DNA of 52,536 nt from the NCBI GenBank assembly GCA_021786105.1, contig JAJYNW010000005.1, positions 1 to 52,536 of the forward strand, in the 5' to 3' direction. The notes under the pieces are model-generated. The model saw only the letters and a program-made list of their open reading frames with translations, did no database searches and was not told where the DNA came from. The translations under genes were made by a program, and so were the position numbers. Shown in pieces: positions 18,505 through 29,353 of the stretch (the stretch's first letter is position 1; the number at the start of each line of letters is the position of its first letter). The stretch is from a bacterium (GTDB lineage: Bacteria; Patescibacteriota; Microgenomatia; Daviesbacterales; UBA10151).

Positions 18505-20925
18505 ATGGCTGATTTTAATCTACAATCTACATCATTACCAGATAAACTTCCTGTCGGACCTTTAAGGGATGTGGTTATGTTTCCAGGAACAGCTCTGCCT
18601 ATTGCTTCTGGCCGCCCAATGTCCAAAGCTGCTTTAGACCAAGCTTGGTCCACTAACCGTTTAGTTGTTTTTGTTACCCAGAAAAACGGCCGGGTAGAAG
18701 AACCCAAGGAGAAAGATTTATATCAAGTTGGTACAGTTTGTCTTTTAAAAAGGATGATCAAAAACCCAGAAGGTGAGTACACGGTTCATGCTGAAGGTTT
18801 ACATCGGGTTTTCATTAAAAAGTACACCCAAAACGATCCCTATTTGGAAGCTGAGGTCACTGAACTTCCGGAACTTGCCGAAAGGAACGAAGAAGTTGAA
18901 GCCTTAATGAGAACGGTTAAGGACCAGTTCCGCCGTTTTATTGAGCTTGGAGGTAACCCCATCTTTGATCCAACAGTGTTTTCTAACTGGACTGCATCTT
19001 TGACTGTCATTTCCCAAAACGAAGATCCTAATTTATTAGTCAATTCCATTGCGTCCGCAGTTGAGTTTAAGACTATCGATAAACAGCAACTTTTGGAGAT
19101 GGTTTCCATTATTGATAGACTGCAAAGGCTGTCTGAGCTTTTGGCTAAAGAACTCAAAATTTTAGAAATCCAACAAAACTTGTCTTCGAAAACCCAGGAA
19201 AGAGTTTCCAAGATGACCCGGGAAGCAATCCTGCGTGAGCAGATGAAAAGTATTGCTGAGGAACTTGGTGAAGAGGGCGAGGGGAACCAGGAGATCCGGG
19301 AATTTGAGATCAAGATCAGACATTCAGGGATGCCCAAAGAAGTTCGCGAAAAGGCGATGAAAGAGTTGGCAGGTTTGGCCAAAATGTCCCAATACAACCC
19401 TGAAGCTTCCTATAAAAGAAATTATATTGAATGGCTAACAGACCTTCCCTGGAAAGTGAAAGACAACCCCCGGGTAGATATGAAAAAAGCAGAAAAAGTT
19501 TTGGATGAGGATCATTATGGCTTAAATAAAGTTAAGGAAAGAATCTTGGAATACCTGGCTGTCCACAAGCTTTCCGGCAAAGTTAAAGGCCCAATCCTTT
19601 GTTTTGTGGGACCTCCGGGAACCGGAAAAACTTCTATCGGTAAATCCATTGCCCGCTCGCTGGGAAGAAAATTCGTGAAAGTTTCCCTAGGCGGTATCCG
19701 GGATGAAGCCGAGATTCGCGGACACAGAAGGACTTATGTCGGATCAATGCCAGGAAGGATTGTCCAGGGAGTTAAACAAGCGGGGAGTGTGAATCCGGTA
19801 TTTATGCTCGATGAAATTGATAAGATTGGCATGGACTATCGCGGTGATCCCTCAGCAGCCCTTCTGGAAGCTTTGGATCCCGAACAAAACAATGCTTTCT
19901 CGGACCATTACCTAGAGGTGCCTTACGACCTTTCCGACGTGATGTTTATTACCACGGCCAACGTTTTGGACACTATCCCTCCGGCACTCCGTGACCGCTT
20001 GGAGATTATCCGTTATGCGGGTTATACAGAAGAAGAGAAATTTCACATTGCCCGAAAGTTCTTAATTCCGAAACAAATTGCCACCCATGGACTTAAGGAA
20101 AACCAAATCAAATTCGAGGATGATGCAGTTTATGCGGTGATCCGTGAATATACCCGAGAGGCTGGGGTAAGAAATCTGGAGAGGGAACTGACTTCTATCA
20201 TCCGTAAAGTTGTCCGTCAGGTTGCCGAAGGCGCCAAGAAGAAAACATTCATTATCACCCCGGAAGAAGTTACCAAGCTTTTGGGTCCGGCAAAATTCTT
20301 GCCACAACTTACCGAGGTTGAAGATACAGTGGGGACTGTTACCGGTTTGGCTTGGACAGAGGTTGGGGGAGATATCATGTTTATCGAAGTGACCTTGATG
20401 CCGGGTAAGGGCCAATTGATTTTGACCGGGCAATTGGGGGATGTGATGAAGGAATCCGGAACTGCAGCCATGTCCTATGTTCGGGCCCACTGGAGGGATT
20501 TAGGGCTTCCTGAAAGGTTCTATCAAAAGATTGATGTTCACGTCCATGTGCCGGAAGGGGCTGTGCCTAAAGATGGGCCTTCCGCAGGCATTGCTTTAAC
20601 AACAGCTTTGGTTTCGGCTTTAACCAAGATTCCGGTTAAAAAGGACGTGGCGATGACTGGTGAGATTACCCTCCGGGGAAGGGTGTTGGAAATTGGCGGG
20701 TTGAAAGAGAAGGTTATTGCCGCCCATCGGGCTGGGGTTAAGACTGTCATTGTTCCGGAAAACAACAGGAAAGATTTGGAGGACATTCCTGATTATGTCC
20801 AAAAGGACGTTAAGTTTGTCTTTGTCAAACACATGGATGAAGTTTTGAAGGTAGCTTTAACCAAACCTCCGGTTTCCTCCAACCATAAGCACCTTCAATT
20901 TTCTCCCTCCCCGGTTTTTGCTTGA
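18505..20925 (+). CDS. lon: ATP-dependent Lon protease
   Basis: N-terminal LON domain, [29 protein letters not shown] catalytic Ser. Confidence 0.97.
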   Translation: MADFNLQSTSLPDKLPVGPLRDVVMFPGTALPIASGRPMSKAALDQAWSTNRLVVFVTQKNGRVEEPKEKDLYQVGTVCLLKRMIKNPEGEYTVHAEGLHRVFIKKYTQNDPYLEAEVTELPELAERNEEVEALMRTVKDQFRRFIELGGNPIFDPTVFSNWTASLTVISQNEDPNLLVNSIASAVEFKTIDKQQLLEMVSIIDRLQRLSELLAKELKILEIQQNLSSKTQERVSKMTREAILREQMKSIAEELGEEGEGNQEIREFEIKIRHSGMPKEVREKAMKELAGLAKMSQYNPEASYKRNYIEWLTDLPWKVKDNPRVDMKKAEKVLDEDHYGLNKVKERILEYLAVHKLSGKVKGPILCFVGPPGTGKTSIGKSIARSLGRKFVKVSLGGIRDEAEIRGHRRTYVGSMPGRIVQGVKQAGSVNPVFMLDEIDKIGMDYRGDPSAALLEALDPEQNNAFSDHYLEVPYDLSDVMFITTANVLDTIPPALRDRLEIIRYAGYTEEEKFHIARKFLIPKQIATHGLKENQIKFEDDAVYAVIREYTREAGVRNLERELTSIIRKVVRQVAEGAKKKTFIITPEEVTKLLGPAKFLPQLTEVEDTVGTVTGLAWTEVGGDIMFIEVTLMPGKGQLILTGQLGDVMKESGTAAMSYVRAHWRDLGLPERFYQKIDVHVHVPEGAVPKDGPSAGIALTTALVSALTKIPVKKDVAMTGEITLRGRVLEIGGLKEKVIAAHRAGVKTVIVPENNRKDLEDIPDYVQKDVKFVFVKHMDEVLKVALTKPPVSSNHKHLQFSPSPVFA

Positions 20926-20929
20926 GCCT

Positions 20930-20950
20930 GTGCAAGGTGACGCCTTGCGT
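20930..20950. repeat. dispersed palindromic element, single copy
   Basis: GTGCAAGGTGACGCCTTGCGT: stem GCAAGG/CCTTGC, loop TGACG; same core as 9731-9770. Confidence 0.55.
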
Positions 20951-21013
20951 AGGATGTGCGACATGATATTCAAGCCTTGACTTAAGATAGGCTCCCATAG
21001 TAAATTATTAGGC

Positions 21014-23020
21014 ATGGAGTTTGTCCTAGCCAATTCAACATTACTAATTTTGGGAGCTGCAGCTTTGGCTCTTCTTTATGGACTTTTCTTAAGCTCATGG
21101 ATTTTAAAGCTCCCTGCAGGGGATAAGAAAATGCAGGCTATTGCCCAGGCTATCCAGGAAGGAGCCAGCGCTTACCTCAATAAACAGTACCGAAGCATTG
21201 CAATTGTGGCCATAATCTTATTTGCCGGACTGTGGTATTTCCTGGGAACTAACACCGCTTTTGGGTTTTTGATTGGGGCTTTGGCTTCTGCTGCTGCCGG
21301 TTATATCGGTATGAATGTTTCTGTTAGGGCCAATGTCCGGACAACGGAGGCTGCTAAATCCGGTTTAGCCCGGGCTTTGGACGTGTCCTTCAAAGGTGGG
21401 GCAGTGACTGGTTTGATGGTGGTTGGTTTAGGTCTTTTATCGGTTTCCGGTTTCTATTTTTTAACCCATGATATTAAAGCCTTGGTGGGACTTGGTTTTG
21501 GAGGATCTTTAATTTCAGTTTTTGCCCGTTTAGGGGGAGGAATTTTTACCAAAGGTGCTGATGTGGGAACAGATATGGTGGGAAAGATTGAAGCAGGTAT
21601 TCCTGAGGATGATCCCCGGAATCCGGGTGTGATTGCTGATAACGTTGGTGATAACGTCGGTGATTGTGCCGGAATGGCGGCTGATCTTTTTGAAACCTAC
21701 GCTGTGACTGCTGTGGCTACTATCCTTCTAGGAAGCTTGGTCTTTGCCAACTTTAATAACGCTGTTATCTATCCTCTGGCTTTGGGTGCTGCCTCAATTG
21801 TGGCTTCAATCATTGGAACTTTCTTTGTTAAGCTTGGCGGAAGTAAGAATATCATGAATGCTTTGTACAAAGGATTGGCAGTTTCGGCTATTTTGGCGGC
21901 TATAGCTTTTTATCCTCTAACTCAATGGTTTATGGGTGGGAATGGACACTATGATCCGATGAGCTTGTATTGGGCTTCCCTTTTGGGATTAGTGGTGACA
22001 GTAGGTATGGTTTTAATAACCGAATATTATACTTCTACCCGCTATAATCCGGTCAAAGGTATTGCTCAAGCTTCTACTACCGGACATGGAACCAACATTA
22101 TTGCTGGTTTGGCTACCTCGATGAAGTCCACTTTTTTGCCAATTATCTTAATAGCAGCTGCTATCTTTGCCGCTTTTTCTCTGGCTGGACTTTACGGAAT
22201 TGCCGTTGCCGCTATGGCGATGCTTTCTATGACGGGAATTGTGGTGGCAATTGATGCTTACGGCCCGATTACTGACAATGCCGGTGGGATTGCTGAGATG
22301 GCGGAATTGCCGGATTCTGTTCGGGATGTCACTGATCCTTTGGATGCAGTTGGAAATACCACCAAAGCTGTAACTAAAGGTTATGCTATCGCTTCTGCAG
22401 GTTTGGCCGCCTTAGTACTCTTTGCCTCATATGCTCAAGATTTGGCAGCTTTAGGCAAAAACCTTTCCTTTTCCCTCTCTGACCCCAATGTTATTATCGG
22501 ACTCTTTATCGGTGGAGCTTTGCCATATTTCTTTGGAGCTTTGGCTATGGAAGCTGTCGGAAAAGCGGCTTATGCAGTTGTTAATGAAGTCCGACGCCAA
22601 TTTAAGGATATCAAAGGTATCATGAGCGGTAAAGCTAAACCGGATTACGGTAAAGCTGTAGCGATTGTTACCGAGGCTGCTCAAAAAGAGATGATTTTGC
22701 CGGCCCTAATCCCGGTTGCGGCTCCAATTTTGGTGGGGCTTATTTTGGGCCCGGCAGCCTTAGGGGGGTTGCTCATGGGAATTATCGTGACCGGTATTTT
22801 TGTGGCCATCTCCATGACTACTGGGGGAGCGGCCTGGGATAATGCCAAAAAGCATATTGAGGCCGGTAACTTTGGTGGCAAGAAATCTCCTGCTCATCAA
22901 GCAGCAGTTACAGGTGACACTGTCGGTGATCCTTATAAGGATACCGCTGGCCCGGCTATTAACCCGATGATTAAGGTAGCCAATATCGTTGCCTTACTTC
23001 TTGTTCCTTTCCTCAGATAA
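21014..23020 (+). CDS. hppA: membrane-bound proton-translocating pyrophosphatase, K+-insensitive type
   Basis: [45 protein letters not shown] with Lys at the K+-independence position. Confidence 0.95.
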   Translation: MEFVLANSTLLILGAAALALLYGLFLSSWILKLPAGDKKMQAIAQAIQEGASAYLNKQYRSIAIVAIILFAGLWYFLGTNTAFGFLIGALASAAAGYIGMNVSVRANVRTTEAAKSGLARALDVSFKGGAVTGLMVVGLGLLSVSGFYFLTHDIKALVGLGFGGSLISVFARLGGGIFTKGADVGTDMVGKIEAGIPEDDPRNPGVIADNVGDNVGDCAGMAADLFETYAVTAVATILLGSLVFANFNNAVIYPLALGAASIVASIIGTFFVKLGGSKNIMNALYKGLAVSAILAAIAFYPLTQWFMGGNGHYDPMSLYWASLLGLVVTVGMVLITEYYTSTRYNPVKGIAQASTTGHGTNIIAGLATSMKSTFLPIILIAAAIFAAFSLAGLYGIAVAAMAMLSMTGIVVAIDAYGPITDNAGGIAEMAELPDSVRDVTDPLDAVGNTTKAVTKGYAIASAGLAALVLFASYAQDLAALGKNLSFSLSDPNVIIGLFIGGALPYFFGALAMEAVGKAAYAVVNEVRRQFKDIKGIMSGKAKPDYGKAVAIVTEAAQKEMILPALIPVAAPILVGLILGPAALGGLLMGIIVTGIFVAISMTTGGAAWDNAKKHIEAGNFGGKKSPAHQAAVTGDTVGDPYKDTAGPAINPMIKVANIVALLLVPFLR

Positions 23021-23023
23021 TTG

Positions 23024-23040
23024 TATTCCTTACAGGAATA
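23024..23040 (+). terminator. short hairpin directly after hppA stop
   Basis: TATTCCT-TAC-AGGAATA perfect 7-bp stem; T-rich stretch follows at a distance. Confidence 0.35.
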
Positions 23041-23092
23041 TTACCTTGTCACTATCTATTTTTCGCGGGAATTAACTAAAGTTATTGTTTAT

Positions 23093-23491
23093 ATGAGGAA
23101 AGAAAATTTAATAGTGGCTGTAATTAATTCTGACGAGGAGATACTCCAAACCTTGGAGTTAATAATTCAAGCCGATGGCTATAGTACGGCGGCGGTAAAG
23201 TTACATGAATTACAAGAAAGGGGAGTCGAGGGTTATATTGAAAAAGTAAAACCAAAGGTAATAGTTTGGGACATTAATGATCCGGTTGACGAAAATATCA
23301 GACAATTGGATCGGTTCAAAAGGTCAAAAATTGCGGAGGGTAAGGGTCTTCTGGTGGTTACGCCTTTTACGGACGAAGTTGGAATCTTCTCAAAAAGAGT
23401 AGGCATGCCGGTAATGAACTTAGATGAACTTTTTAAGAGAAGTTTTTCGGAAACTATGAAGGAATATTTGGGTGCGGGGGGTAAAGAGTAA
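23093..23491 (+). CDS. stand-alone receiver-like domain protein
   Basis: NLIVAVINSDEEILQTLELIIQADGY...KVIVWDINDPV receiver-like pattern; ATG at 23093. Confidence 0.55.
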   Translation: MRKENLIVAVINSDEEILQTLELIIQADGYSTAAVKLHELQERGVEGYIEKVKPKVIVWDINDPVDENIRQLDRFKRSKIAEGKGLLVVTPFTDEVGIFSKRVGMPVMNLDELFKRSFSETMKEYLGAGGKE

Positions 23492-23507
23492 GTAGCGCGT
23501 AGGGGAT
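23492..23507. repeat. duplicate of the tRNA-Glu 3'-end sequence
   Basis: gtagcgcgtaggggat identical to 23627-23642. Confidence 0.7.
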
Positions 23508-23581
23508 GGATCTCTCCTCATTTCATTCGGAGTTGAACCTGCTTCGCCTCTGTGAGGCGCGCATAGTTCTTACCCAATACA

Positions 23582-23614
23582 GGCAAAAAACAAAAAATCC
23601 CACATAAAGTGGGA
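23582..23614 (-). terminator. intrinsic terminator for tRNA-Glu (possibly bidirectional)
   Basis: Minus strand TCCCAC-TTTAT-GTGGGA-TTTTTTGTTTTTT; plus strand also followed by CCTTTTGTTTTT. Confidence 0.75.
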
Positions 23615-23627
23615 CCTTTTGTTTTTG

Positions 23628-23701
23628 TAGCGCGTAGGGGATTCGAACCCCTGATTACTGGAATGAGAATCCAGTGTCCTAGGCCACTAGACGAACGCGC
23701 C
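23628..23701 (-). tRNA. tRNA-Glu (anticodon CTC)
   Basis: GGCGCGT/ACGCGCT acceptor, CTGGA-TTCTCAT-TCCAG anticodon arm, AGGGG-TTCGAAT-CCCCT T-arm; CCA not encoded. Confidence 0.93.
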
Positions 23702-23776
23702 GCGTTGCTCTGCGTTCATCTGCGAGATCTCTAATACTATTGAAATCGTTGTTTCAATAGCGCTCCAATCTCTAAT

Positions 23777-23789
23777 GACGAACGCGCCG
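23777..23789. repeat. duplicate of the tRNA-Glu 5'-end sequence
   Basis: gacgaacgcgccg identical to 23690-23702. Confidence 0.65.
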
Positions 23790-23882
23790 TACTGGTAATT
23801 TTAACAAAATTTACATATTTCTACCACTAATCTTGCAAAAGATAGATAAGATTAAAGAGTGCTTCTCCAAGATATTGTGAGA

Positions 23883-23911
23883 TTGACATTTGAGGCTAGG
23901 TAACCTAAAAT
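23883..23911 (+). promoter_or_regulatory. sigma70-type promoter for greA
   Basis: TTGACA-N17-TAAAAT. Confidence 0.7.
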
Positions 23912-23939
23912 TTACAAAGCGTTTTCGTAATTTAAAATT

Positions 23940-24428
23940 ATGGCCAAAATAACTAAAAACCTTAGGCCTGCTACAAGTGTATACCTTACCCAAGAGGGTC
24001 TAAAAGAGGCCCGTGAAGAGTTGGACTTTTTAACATCTACAAAAAGAGCGCAAATTTCCGAAAGAATTGAGAAGGCCCGGGAGTTCGGTGACATAGCTGA
24101 AAATGCCGAGTACGATTCAGCGCTTGAAGAACAAGCTTTAGTTGAAAATAGAATAGCTTATCTTGAGGAGGTCTTAAAAGACGCCAAGGTTATCAAAAAT
24201 GGAGTAAAAAGTGATTTCGTGGTTATCGGCTCAACAGTGACGGTCGAGATGGAAGGGGAAATTGATGAATTTACTATTGTTGGCAAAGTCGAAGCTAATC
24301 CTCTAAAAAAGAGAATTTCCAATGAATCACCTTTAGGGTCATCCCTCCTAGGAGCTAAGGTAGGCGAGACAATTGAGGTTGCTACTCCCATTGTTAGATA
24401 TAAATGTAAGGTATTAAAAATCAAATGA
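23940..24428 (+). CDS. greA: transcription elongation factor GreA
   Basis: YLTQEGLKEAREELDFLTSTKRAQISERIEKAREFGDIAENAEYDSALEEQ; C-terminal ESPLGSSLLGAKVGE. Confidence 0.95.
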   Translation: MAKITKNLRPATSVYLTQEGLKEAREELDFLTSTKRAQISERIEKAREFGDIAENAEYDSALEEQALVENRIAYLEEVLKDAKVIKNGVKSDFVVIGSTVTVEMEGEIDEFTIVGKVEANPLKKRISNESPLGSSLLGAKVGETIEVATPIVRYKCKVLKIK

Positions 24429-25780
24429 CGAAACAATTTATTAAAGAATTTAATGTAGACACCTCTTATCTTACAAAAGAAGAGTTAGAGGCTTTAAAGA
24501 AACTGGTGGAAGCTGCTGAGCTTATAGCTGATGTTTATGCGATACAGCTTCGTGATGGTTTTTATCCTAAGGGAGCTACCCGCCATGAAATTGAAAAAGC
24601 TGCTGCTAAAAATCCAGCTATTCTTTCTCCGTACACTGTGGTGGAAAGGGATAAAAGCGGTAATCTGGTAGCCATTCCTTATCATGAGAAATACAAGGAC
24701 CTACTTATACCTGTTGCAAAAAAGCTTACTGAGGCAGCTCAAATAGCAACTTCCCATAATGATTTTCGCAAGGCTTTGCTTGCTCAAGCTAAATCATTGC
24801 TTGAGGGAAATTATGATCAAGCACAAATCGCTTGGTTAAAAATTAACCCCTACATATTAGATATTGTTATCGGTCCGCTAGAGAGGGTTGAAGACAATAT
24901 GTTCTTTGTTAAAAGGTCTTATCAGGCTTGGGTAGGTATGATGGATAAAAACATTACTGATAGGATTAACGGGTTAAAGGAGATTGTCTTTTCAGCTAGG
25001 CGCCAGGTTTTACCGTCTGAGGGGGTGGATTTTATGGATAAGACTCAACTCAGAGCGGATGAAACAATCATTATGTCTGGAATGATTGCCAACTATAACT
25101 ATACCGCAACCACCCTGCCGAACGATATCGAAATACTGGAAAAATATGGGAGCGAAGGATGGGTCTTTTTGCCTTTAGTAAGAAAAAATTTTGAAGATTG
25201 TCAATATCCTCTGTTCAATCTAATATTTGCACCATTTTTCAAAAACTCTTTTTCTCAGGGACAGCTACTTAGGGGATACCAGTTATTGATTGCAATACAT
25301 GAGATAGCCCGAATCGTAGTCCGTTATCGCTTTGCCACTGATAGGTTAAAAGAGCTGTATCCAATATTCAACGAAGCGGCGATAGAGGCTTTAGCTATTA
25401 AGATGGCCGGAACAATGCTTCTTAAAGATGTTATTTCCCAAAAAGAAATGGAAGCGGTTTTGGTAATGTTTGTAACCCGGATGTTTGATGGCTATTTTGA
25501 AAAAATGGACCAAAAGAGCGCTTCTGAACCGCTGGTTCAAAGTAATGCCATCATGCTTAACTCTTTAATCTCAAAAGGGTCGCTCCAACTAACCAAGGAT
25601 GGTATGTCATGGCCAAATTTTACCAAGATGTATATTGCGGTTGCGGAATTGGCTGATGAGCTGGAAAAGATATTAGCCGAAGGAACTTATAAAGATGCCT
25701 ATAACTATATGCAAAAAAGTTCTTCTTTAGACGTTTTTCAAAAGTTTTCCAAAGCCCTAAAGAACTTACAAAGGGATTAA
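24425..25780 (+). CDS. protein related to neighbouring HExxH protein, degenerate motif (HEIAR)
   Basis: LLIAIHEIARIVVRYRF...FNEAAIEALAIKMAG; LPNDIEILEKYG shared with 25886-27280. Confidence 0.5.
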   Translation: MTKQFIKEFNVDTSYLTKEELEALKKLVEAAELIADVYAIQLRDGFYPKGATRHEIEKAAAKNPAILSPYTVVERDKSGNLVAIPYHEKYKDLLIPVAKKLTEAAQIATSHNDFRKALLAQAKSLLEGNYDQAQIAWLKINPYILDIVIGPLERVEDNMFFVKRSYQAWVGMMDKNITDRINGLKEIVFSARRQVLPSEGVDFMDKTQLRADETIIMSGMIANYNYTATTLPNDIEILEKYGSEGWVFLPLVRKNFEDCQYPLFNLIFAPFFKNSFSQGQLLRGYQLLIAIHEIARIVVRYRFATDRLKELYPIFNEAAIEALAIKMAGTMLLKDVISQKEMEAVLVMFVTRMFDGYFEKMDQKSASEPLVQSNAIMLNSLISKGSLQLTKDGMSWPNFTKMYIAVAELADELEKILAEGTYKDAYNYMQKSSSLDVFQKFSKALKNLQRD

Positions 25781-25835
25781 CCTCCTATTTTATTATATTT
25801 CAAACCTAAAATAATAGCGGATGTAATATTTATCT

Positions 25836-25864
25836 TTGACAATAATAGTATGAAAAAGTAAAAT
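25836..25864 (+). promoter_or_regulatory. sigma70-type promoter
   Basis: TTGACA-N17-TAAAAT, 21 nt before ATG 25886. Confidence 0.7.
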
Positions 25865-25885
25865 ACATGCCTGGAAGTTGAAAAA

Positions 25886-27280
25886 ATGAGCGAATTCATA
25901 AGTAGCCGGAGACCTATAGATGAATATCAAGTTGATACTGATAGTTTACGTCCTGGACAACGGGTGATTTTTAACGAACTTGAAGGAGTGGCACACGTTG
26001 GGGCAGATATCTATCTGGCCCAAAAATATCTCCTCCGTCCCTATAGAGGAAAATTTACCGAGCTAGTCAAGGATGACCCGTTGGCGGATCACCGTAGCAC
26101 TTTGCCCGAATCTGACGGGAGATTTGTTTATTATTGGGAACATTCAGAAATCAGACCTTTGCTACAAGATGCTCAGGCTAGGATTTTGTCTGCCTCTAGT
26201 TTAGCTCGAAGTGTTGGGGAAGCAGGTTTAGAAGATTATCTTTACGTTGTTGGAAATGAGTTGACAACTGGAAATAAACAAGCTGTTTGGGAAAAATATC
26301 TAGCACCACTACCTTCCAGAATTAATTTCCATATCCTTTTTGAGGAGACTGAAAAAGGAAAAGAGATGTGCCAGGTTTATGTGGGTGTCGTAGACGCAGA
26401 AGAAACGAGAAAAGCAAAAGCAGATATTAAGATGATCAGAGAAGCAGGAATGAGAAGAAATAGAGGGGTGTGGTTTACTCCTAGTTCCGAGATAAGTGTA
26501 GATAACGAAGGGGTGGTTGCAGGATTTCTTTCTTCAGAAGCCAGCCGTCAGCGTCGTCGGGAAGCAGGAATAGAAGAAGGAGTAGCTACAGGAGCAAGCG
26601 CGGAAAATCTCCCAAATGATCGTGAAGTAGCGGAAAAGTATGGGACGAGACTAATTTTTTATCAACATCAGTTTAAGGAAGTTGTGCAGTTCGATATTTT
26701 AAGTAAATGCGATCTGTTTTTGGCATCAGGACTCATGCCTAAACCACAAGGAGTTTTACGATTTGTTGAATTGCACGAGTTCCAACACGATGAGAGATAT
26801 GCTAACTATTTAGGTGAACTTCATACAGCATTAAGAGAATCATATGCTAATCAGGGAGGATTAGATTTAGGGGCGGAGGTTTGGGATTCAGATATGAGCG
26901 GGACAAAATTGTTAAGTGTGGTTAGCGGTGCTTTAGGATATGCGATTCGTGATTGTTATGAAGTCTTATCAGGGAAAGAAAATACTACAGATTTAGGCAG
27001 GCTAATGGAAGTTTCTAACTATATCCCAGGGAATTTAGCTTGGATTAATTTGGCGATACAAGAAGGGGCGTTTGTTGTGAGGGGGGGACTTATTACCCAT
27101 ATCAGCATTCCTAAAACTATTGACTTATCGAGACGGTTGGCGGCGGAAGAGCGGAAATTGTTACGAAATGGAACGATCCAAGATGTCCGGAACTATTTTG
27201 AGGGCAATCTACCTAAAACAGCGCTTCCTTTAGGTAAACTAGGCAGGCCGGTAAACAAAGAAGCAGGACAGGTAGCTTAG
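25886..27280 (+). CDS. putative HExxH zinc metalloprotease-like protein
   Basis: RFVELHEFQHDERYANYLGELHTALRESYANQGGLDLG (HExxH plus downstream Glu). Confidence 0.5.
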   Translation: MSEFISSRRPIDEYQVDTDSLRPGQRVIFNELEGVAHVGADIYLAQKYLLRPYRGKFTELVKDDPLADHRSTLPESDGRFVYYWEHSEIRPLLQDAQARILSASSLARSVGEAGLEDYLYVVGNELTTGNKQAVWEKYLAPLPSRINFHILFEETEKGKEMCQVYVGVVDAEETRKAKADIKMIREAGMRRNRGVWFTPSSEISVDNEGVVAGFLSSEASRQRRREAGIEEGVATGASAENLPNDREVAEKYGTRLIFYQHQFKEVVQFDILSKCDLFLASGLMPKPQGVLRFVELHEFQHDERYANYLGELHTALRESYANQGGLDLGAEVWDSDMSGTKLLSVVSGALGYAIRDCYEVLSGKENTTDLGRLMEVSNYIPGNLAWINLAIQEGAFVVRGGLITHISIPKTIDLSRRLAAEERKLLRNGTIQDVRNYFEGNLPKTALPLGKLGRPVNKEAGQVA

Positions 27281-27325
27281 CCTCAATATCTTTTAAAAAC
27301 CCTCAACTTTAGATATACTTGACCC

Positions 27326-28789
27326 ATGGCTTTAGAGAGTTTACAAAAAGAGAGACTAAAAAAATTAAAAAATATTAAATCTTTAGGAATAAACCCTTAT
27401 CCGGCAACAACCAACCGTAAGCAAACTACAGCCGAAGCTCTGAAAATGGTTGGTAAAAAAGTAGCGGTTGCTGGCAGATTGCGGTCGCTCCGTCCGCATG
27501 GGAAAATTGCTTTTGCCGACTTAGAGGATGTATCCGGTAAAATCCAACTCTTTTTTTCTCAAAATGAACTACCCCAAAATTATGATTTTCTAAACAACTT
27601 GGACCTGGGGGATTTTATCCAAGCCGAAGGTGAAGTTTTTAAAACCCAAGCCGGAGAAATTACTGTCAAGGTTCAAGTCTATCAATTATTAACTAAGTCC
27701 TTAAGGCCCCTTCCTTCTGCCTGGTATGGTTTGGAGGACGTTGAGGAGCGGTACCGCCAACGTTATGTTGATTTAATTATTAACCCCGAGGTCAGGCAGG
27801 TTATGGATACGAGACACAAGATAGTGAGGTTTATTAGAAACTTTTTGGAAGACAGGGGGTTTACGGAAGTGGAAACTCCGGTACTGCAACCAATTTATGG
27901 CGGGGCAACCGCCAGGCCGTTTATCACCAAACACAATGTCTTGGATGCCAACTTTTATCTGCGGATTGCTGATGAGCTCTATCTTAAAAGACTAATTGTT
28001 GGAGGTTATGAAAAAGTTTTTGAAATTAATAAGGATTTCCGCAACGAAGGTATTGACCGTCAGCACAGTCCGGAATTTACCATGTTGGAATTTTATTGGG
28101 CTTATGCAAATTATGAAGATTTAATGAAATTGACGGAAGAGATGGTTTCAAAACTAGTTAAAGAAATTCATGGGAGTTATAAATTCAAATATGAAGGAAC
28201 TGAATTAGACTTTACAGCACCTTTTAAAAGAGTTAGTTTCAATGAACTAGTTAAAAAGTACAGCGGCATAGATTTGGAAAAAATTAAGACGGAAGAGGAG
28301 ATTAAAGACGCTATTAAGGAAAAAGGGATTAAACTTGATTTTAAAGGTGTGGTAGGGGCAGGACCTTTAGTTGATGAACTCTATAAAAAGGTAGCTCGGC
28401 TCCAGGTTCAACAACCTACTTTTGTGACGGATTATCCCTATGCCATGAAACCTTTAAGTAAAAGAAAAGAGGATGACCCAGAAAAATCAGCCAGCTTCCA
28501 ACTTTTAGTAATGGGGTTTGAATTAGTTAATGCTTACAACGAACTTAATAATCCTCAAGAACAGGAAGCCAGGTGGAGGGAAGAGCTGGAATTGGCTAAA
28601 AAAGGTCTGGAGGAGCACCAGGTTTTAGATGAAGATTATATCCGGGCATTGGAATATGGAATGCCGCCAACAGCCGGTTTTGGAATGGGGATCGATAGGC
28701 TGACGGCAATTTTAACAGACCAACATAGCTTAAAAGACGTTATACTTTTCCCCACCTTAAAACCGGAGAAAAGGAGGAAGAAGAAATAA
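27326..28789 (+). CDS. lysS: lysyl-tRNA synthetase, class II
   Basis: ITKHNVLDANFYLRIADELYLKRLIVGGYEKVFEINKDFRNEGIDRQHSPEFTMLEFYWAY; GFGMGIDRL motif 3. Confidence 0.97.
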   Translation: MALESLQKERLKKLKNIKSLGINPYPATTNRKQTTAEALKMVGKKVAVAGRLRSLRPHGKIAFADLEDVSGKIQLFFSQNELPQNYDFLNNLDLGDFIQAEGEVFKTQAGEITVKVQVYQLLTKSLRPLPSAWYGLEDVEERYRQRYVDLIINPEVRQVMDTRHKIVRFIRNFLEDRGFTEVETPVLQPIYGGATARPFITKHNVLDANFYLRIADELYLKRLIVGGYEKVFEINKDFRNEGIDRQHSPEFTMLEFYWAYANYEDLMKLTEEMVSKLVKEIHGSYKFKYEGTELDFTAPFKRVSFNELVKKYSGIDLEKIKTEEEIKDAIKEKGIKLDFKGVVGAGPLVDELYKKVARLQVQQPTFVTDYPYAMKPLSKRKEDDPEKSASFQLLVMGFELVNAYNELNNPQEQEARWREELELAKKGLEEHQVLDEDYIRALEYGMPPTAGFGMGIDRLTAILTDQHSLKDVILFPTLKPEKRRKKK

Positions 28790-29352
28790 TGGATAGGGAA
28801 GAGGCGCTAAAAATTATTGAGGAAAACGTTTCCAATAAGAATATCATCAAACACATGTTGGCTACTGAAGCAGTAATGAGGGCTTTGGCGGAAAAGTTGG
28901 AGCCGGAAAGTGTTGATGAGTGGGGGATAGCAGGGCTCCTGCACGATGGAGATTATTCAGAAAAAGTTCCTGTTTCTGAACAAGGAGTACAGATTTCTAA
29001 ATGGGTAGAAGAAAAAGGTTTCGTTCTGTCTGATGAGGTCAAACATGCTATGGCTGCGCACAATTGCAGTAATACCAAAATTATGCCGGAGTCAAAGATG
29101 GATTGGTCATTATTTTGCTGTGATTCCCTAACTGGACTAATTACTGCTTGTGCTTTAGTTCTGCCTGAGAAAAAATTAGCTGATGTGACTGTTGAAAGAG
29201 TTTTAAAAAGATTTAAAGAACCGAAATTCGCTGCTGGTACCAGAAGAGATGAAATCCAAATGTGTGAGAAACAATTAGGGCTAACCTTAGAGGAATTTGT
29301 TAAAATATCTCTAGAGGCAATGCAAAAAATTGCTCCGGAATTAGGGCTCTAA
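28789..29352 (+). CDS. HD-domain hydrolase
   Basis: NIIKHMLATEAVMRALAEKL...WGIAGLLHDGDYSEKV...MAAHN. Confidence 0.8.
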   Translation: MDREEALKIIEENVSNKNIIKHMLATEAVMRALAEKLEPESVDEWGIAGLLHDGDYSEKVPVSEQGVQISKWVEEKGFVLSDEVKHAMAAHNCSNTKIMPESKMDWSLFCCDSLTGLITACALVLPEKKLADVTVERVLKRFKEPKFAAGTRRDEIQMCEKQLGLTLEEFVKISLEAMQKIAPELGL

Positions 29353-29353
29353 A

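Noticed and set aside
18840-19397. 185-aa minus-strand ORF
   Set aside because: Antisense shadow of lon; Ser-rich composition typical of reverse-frame reading
20062-20490. 142-aa minus-strand ORF
   Set aside because: Antisense shadow of lon
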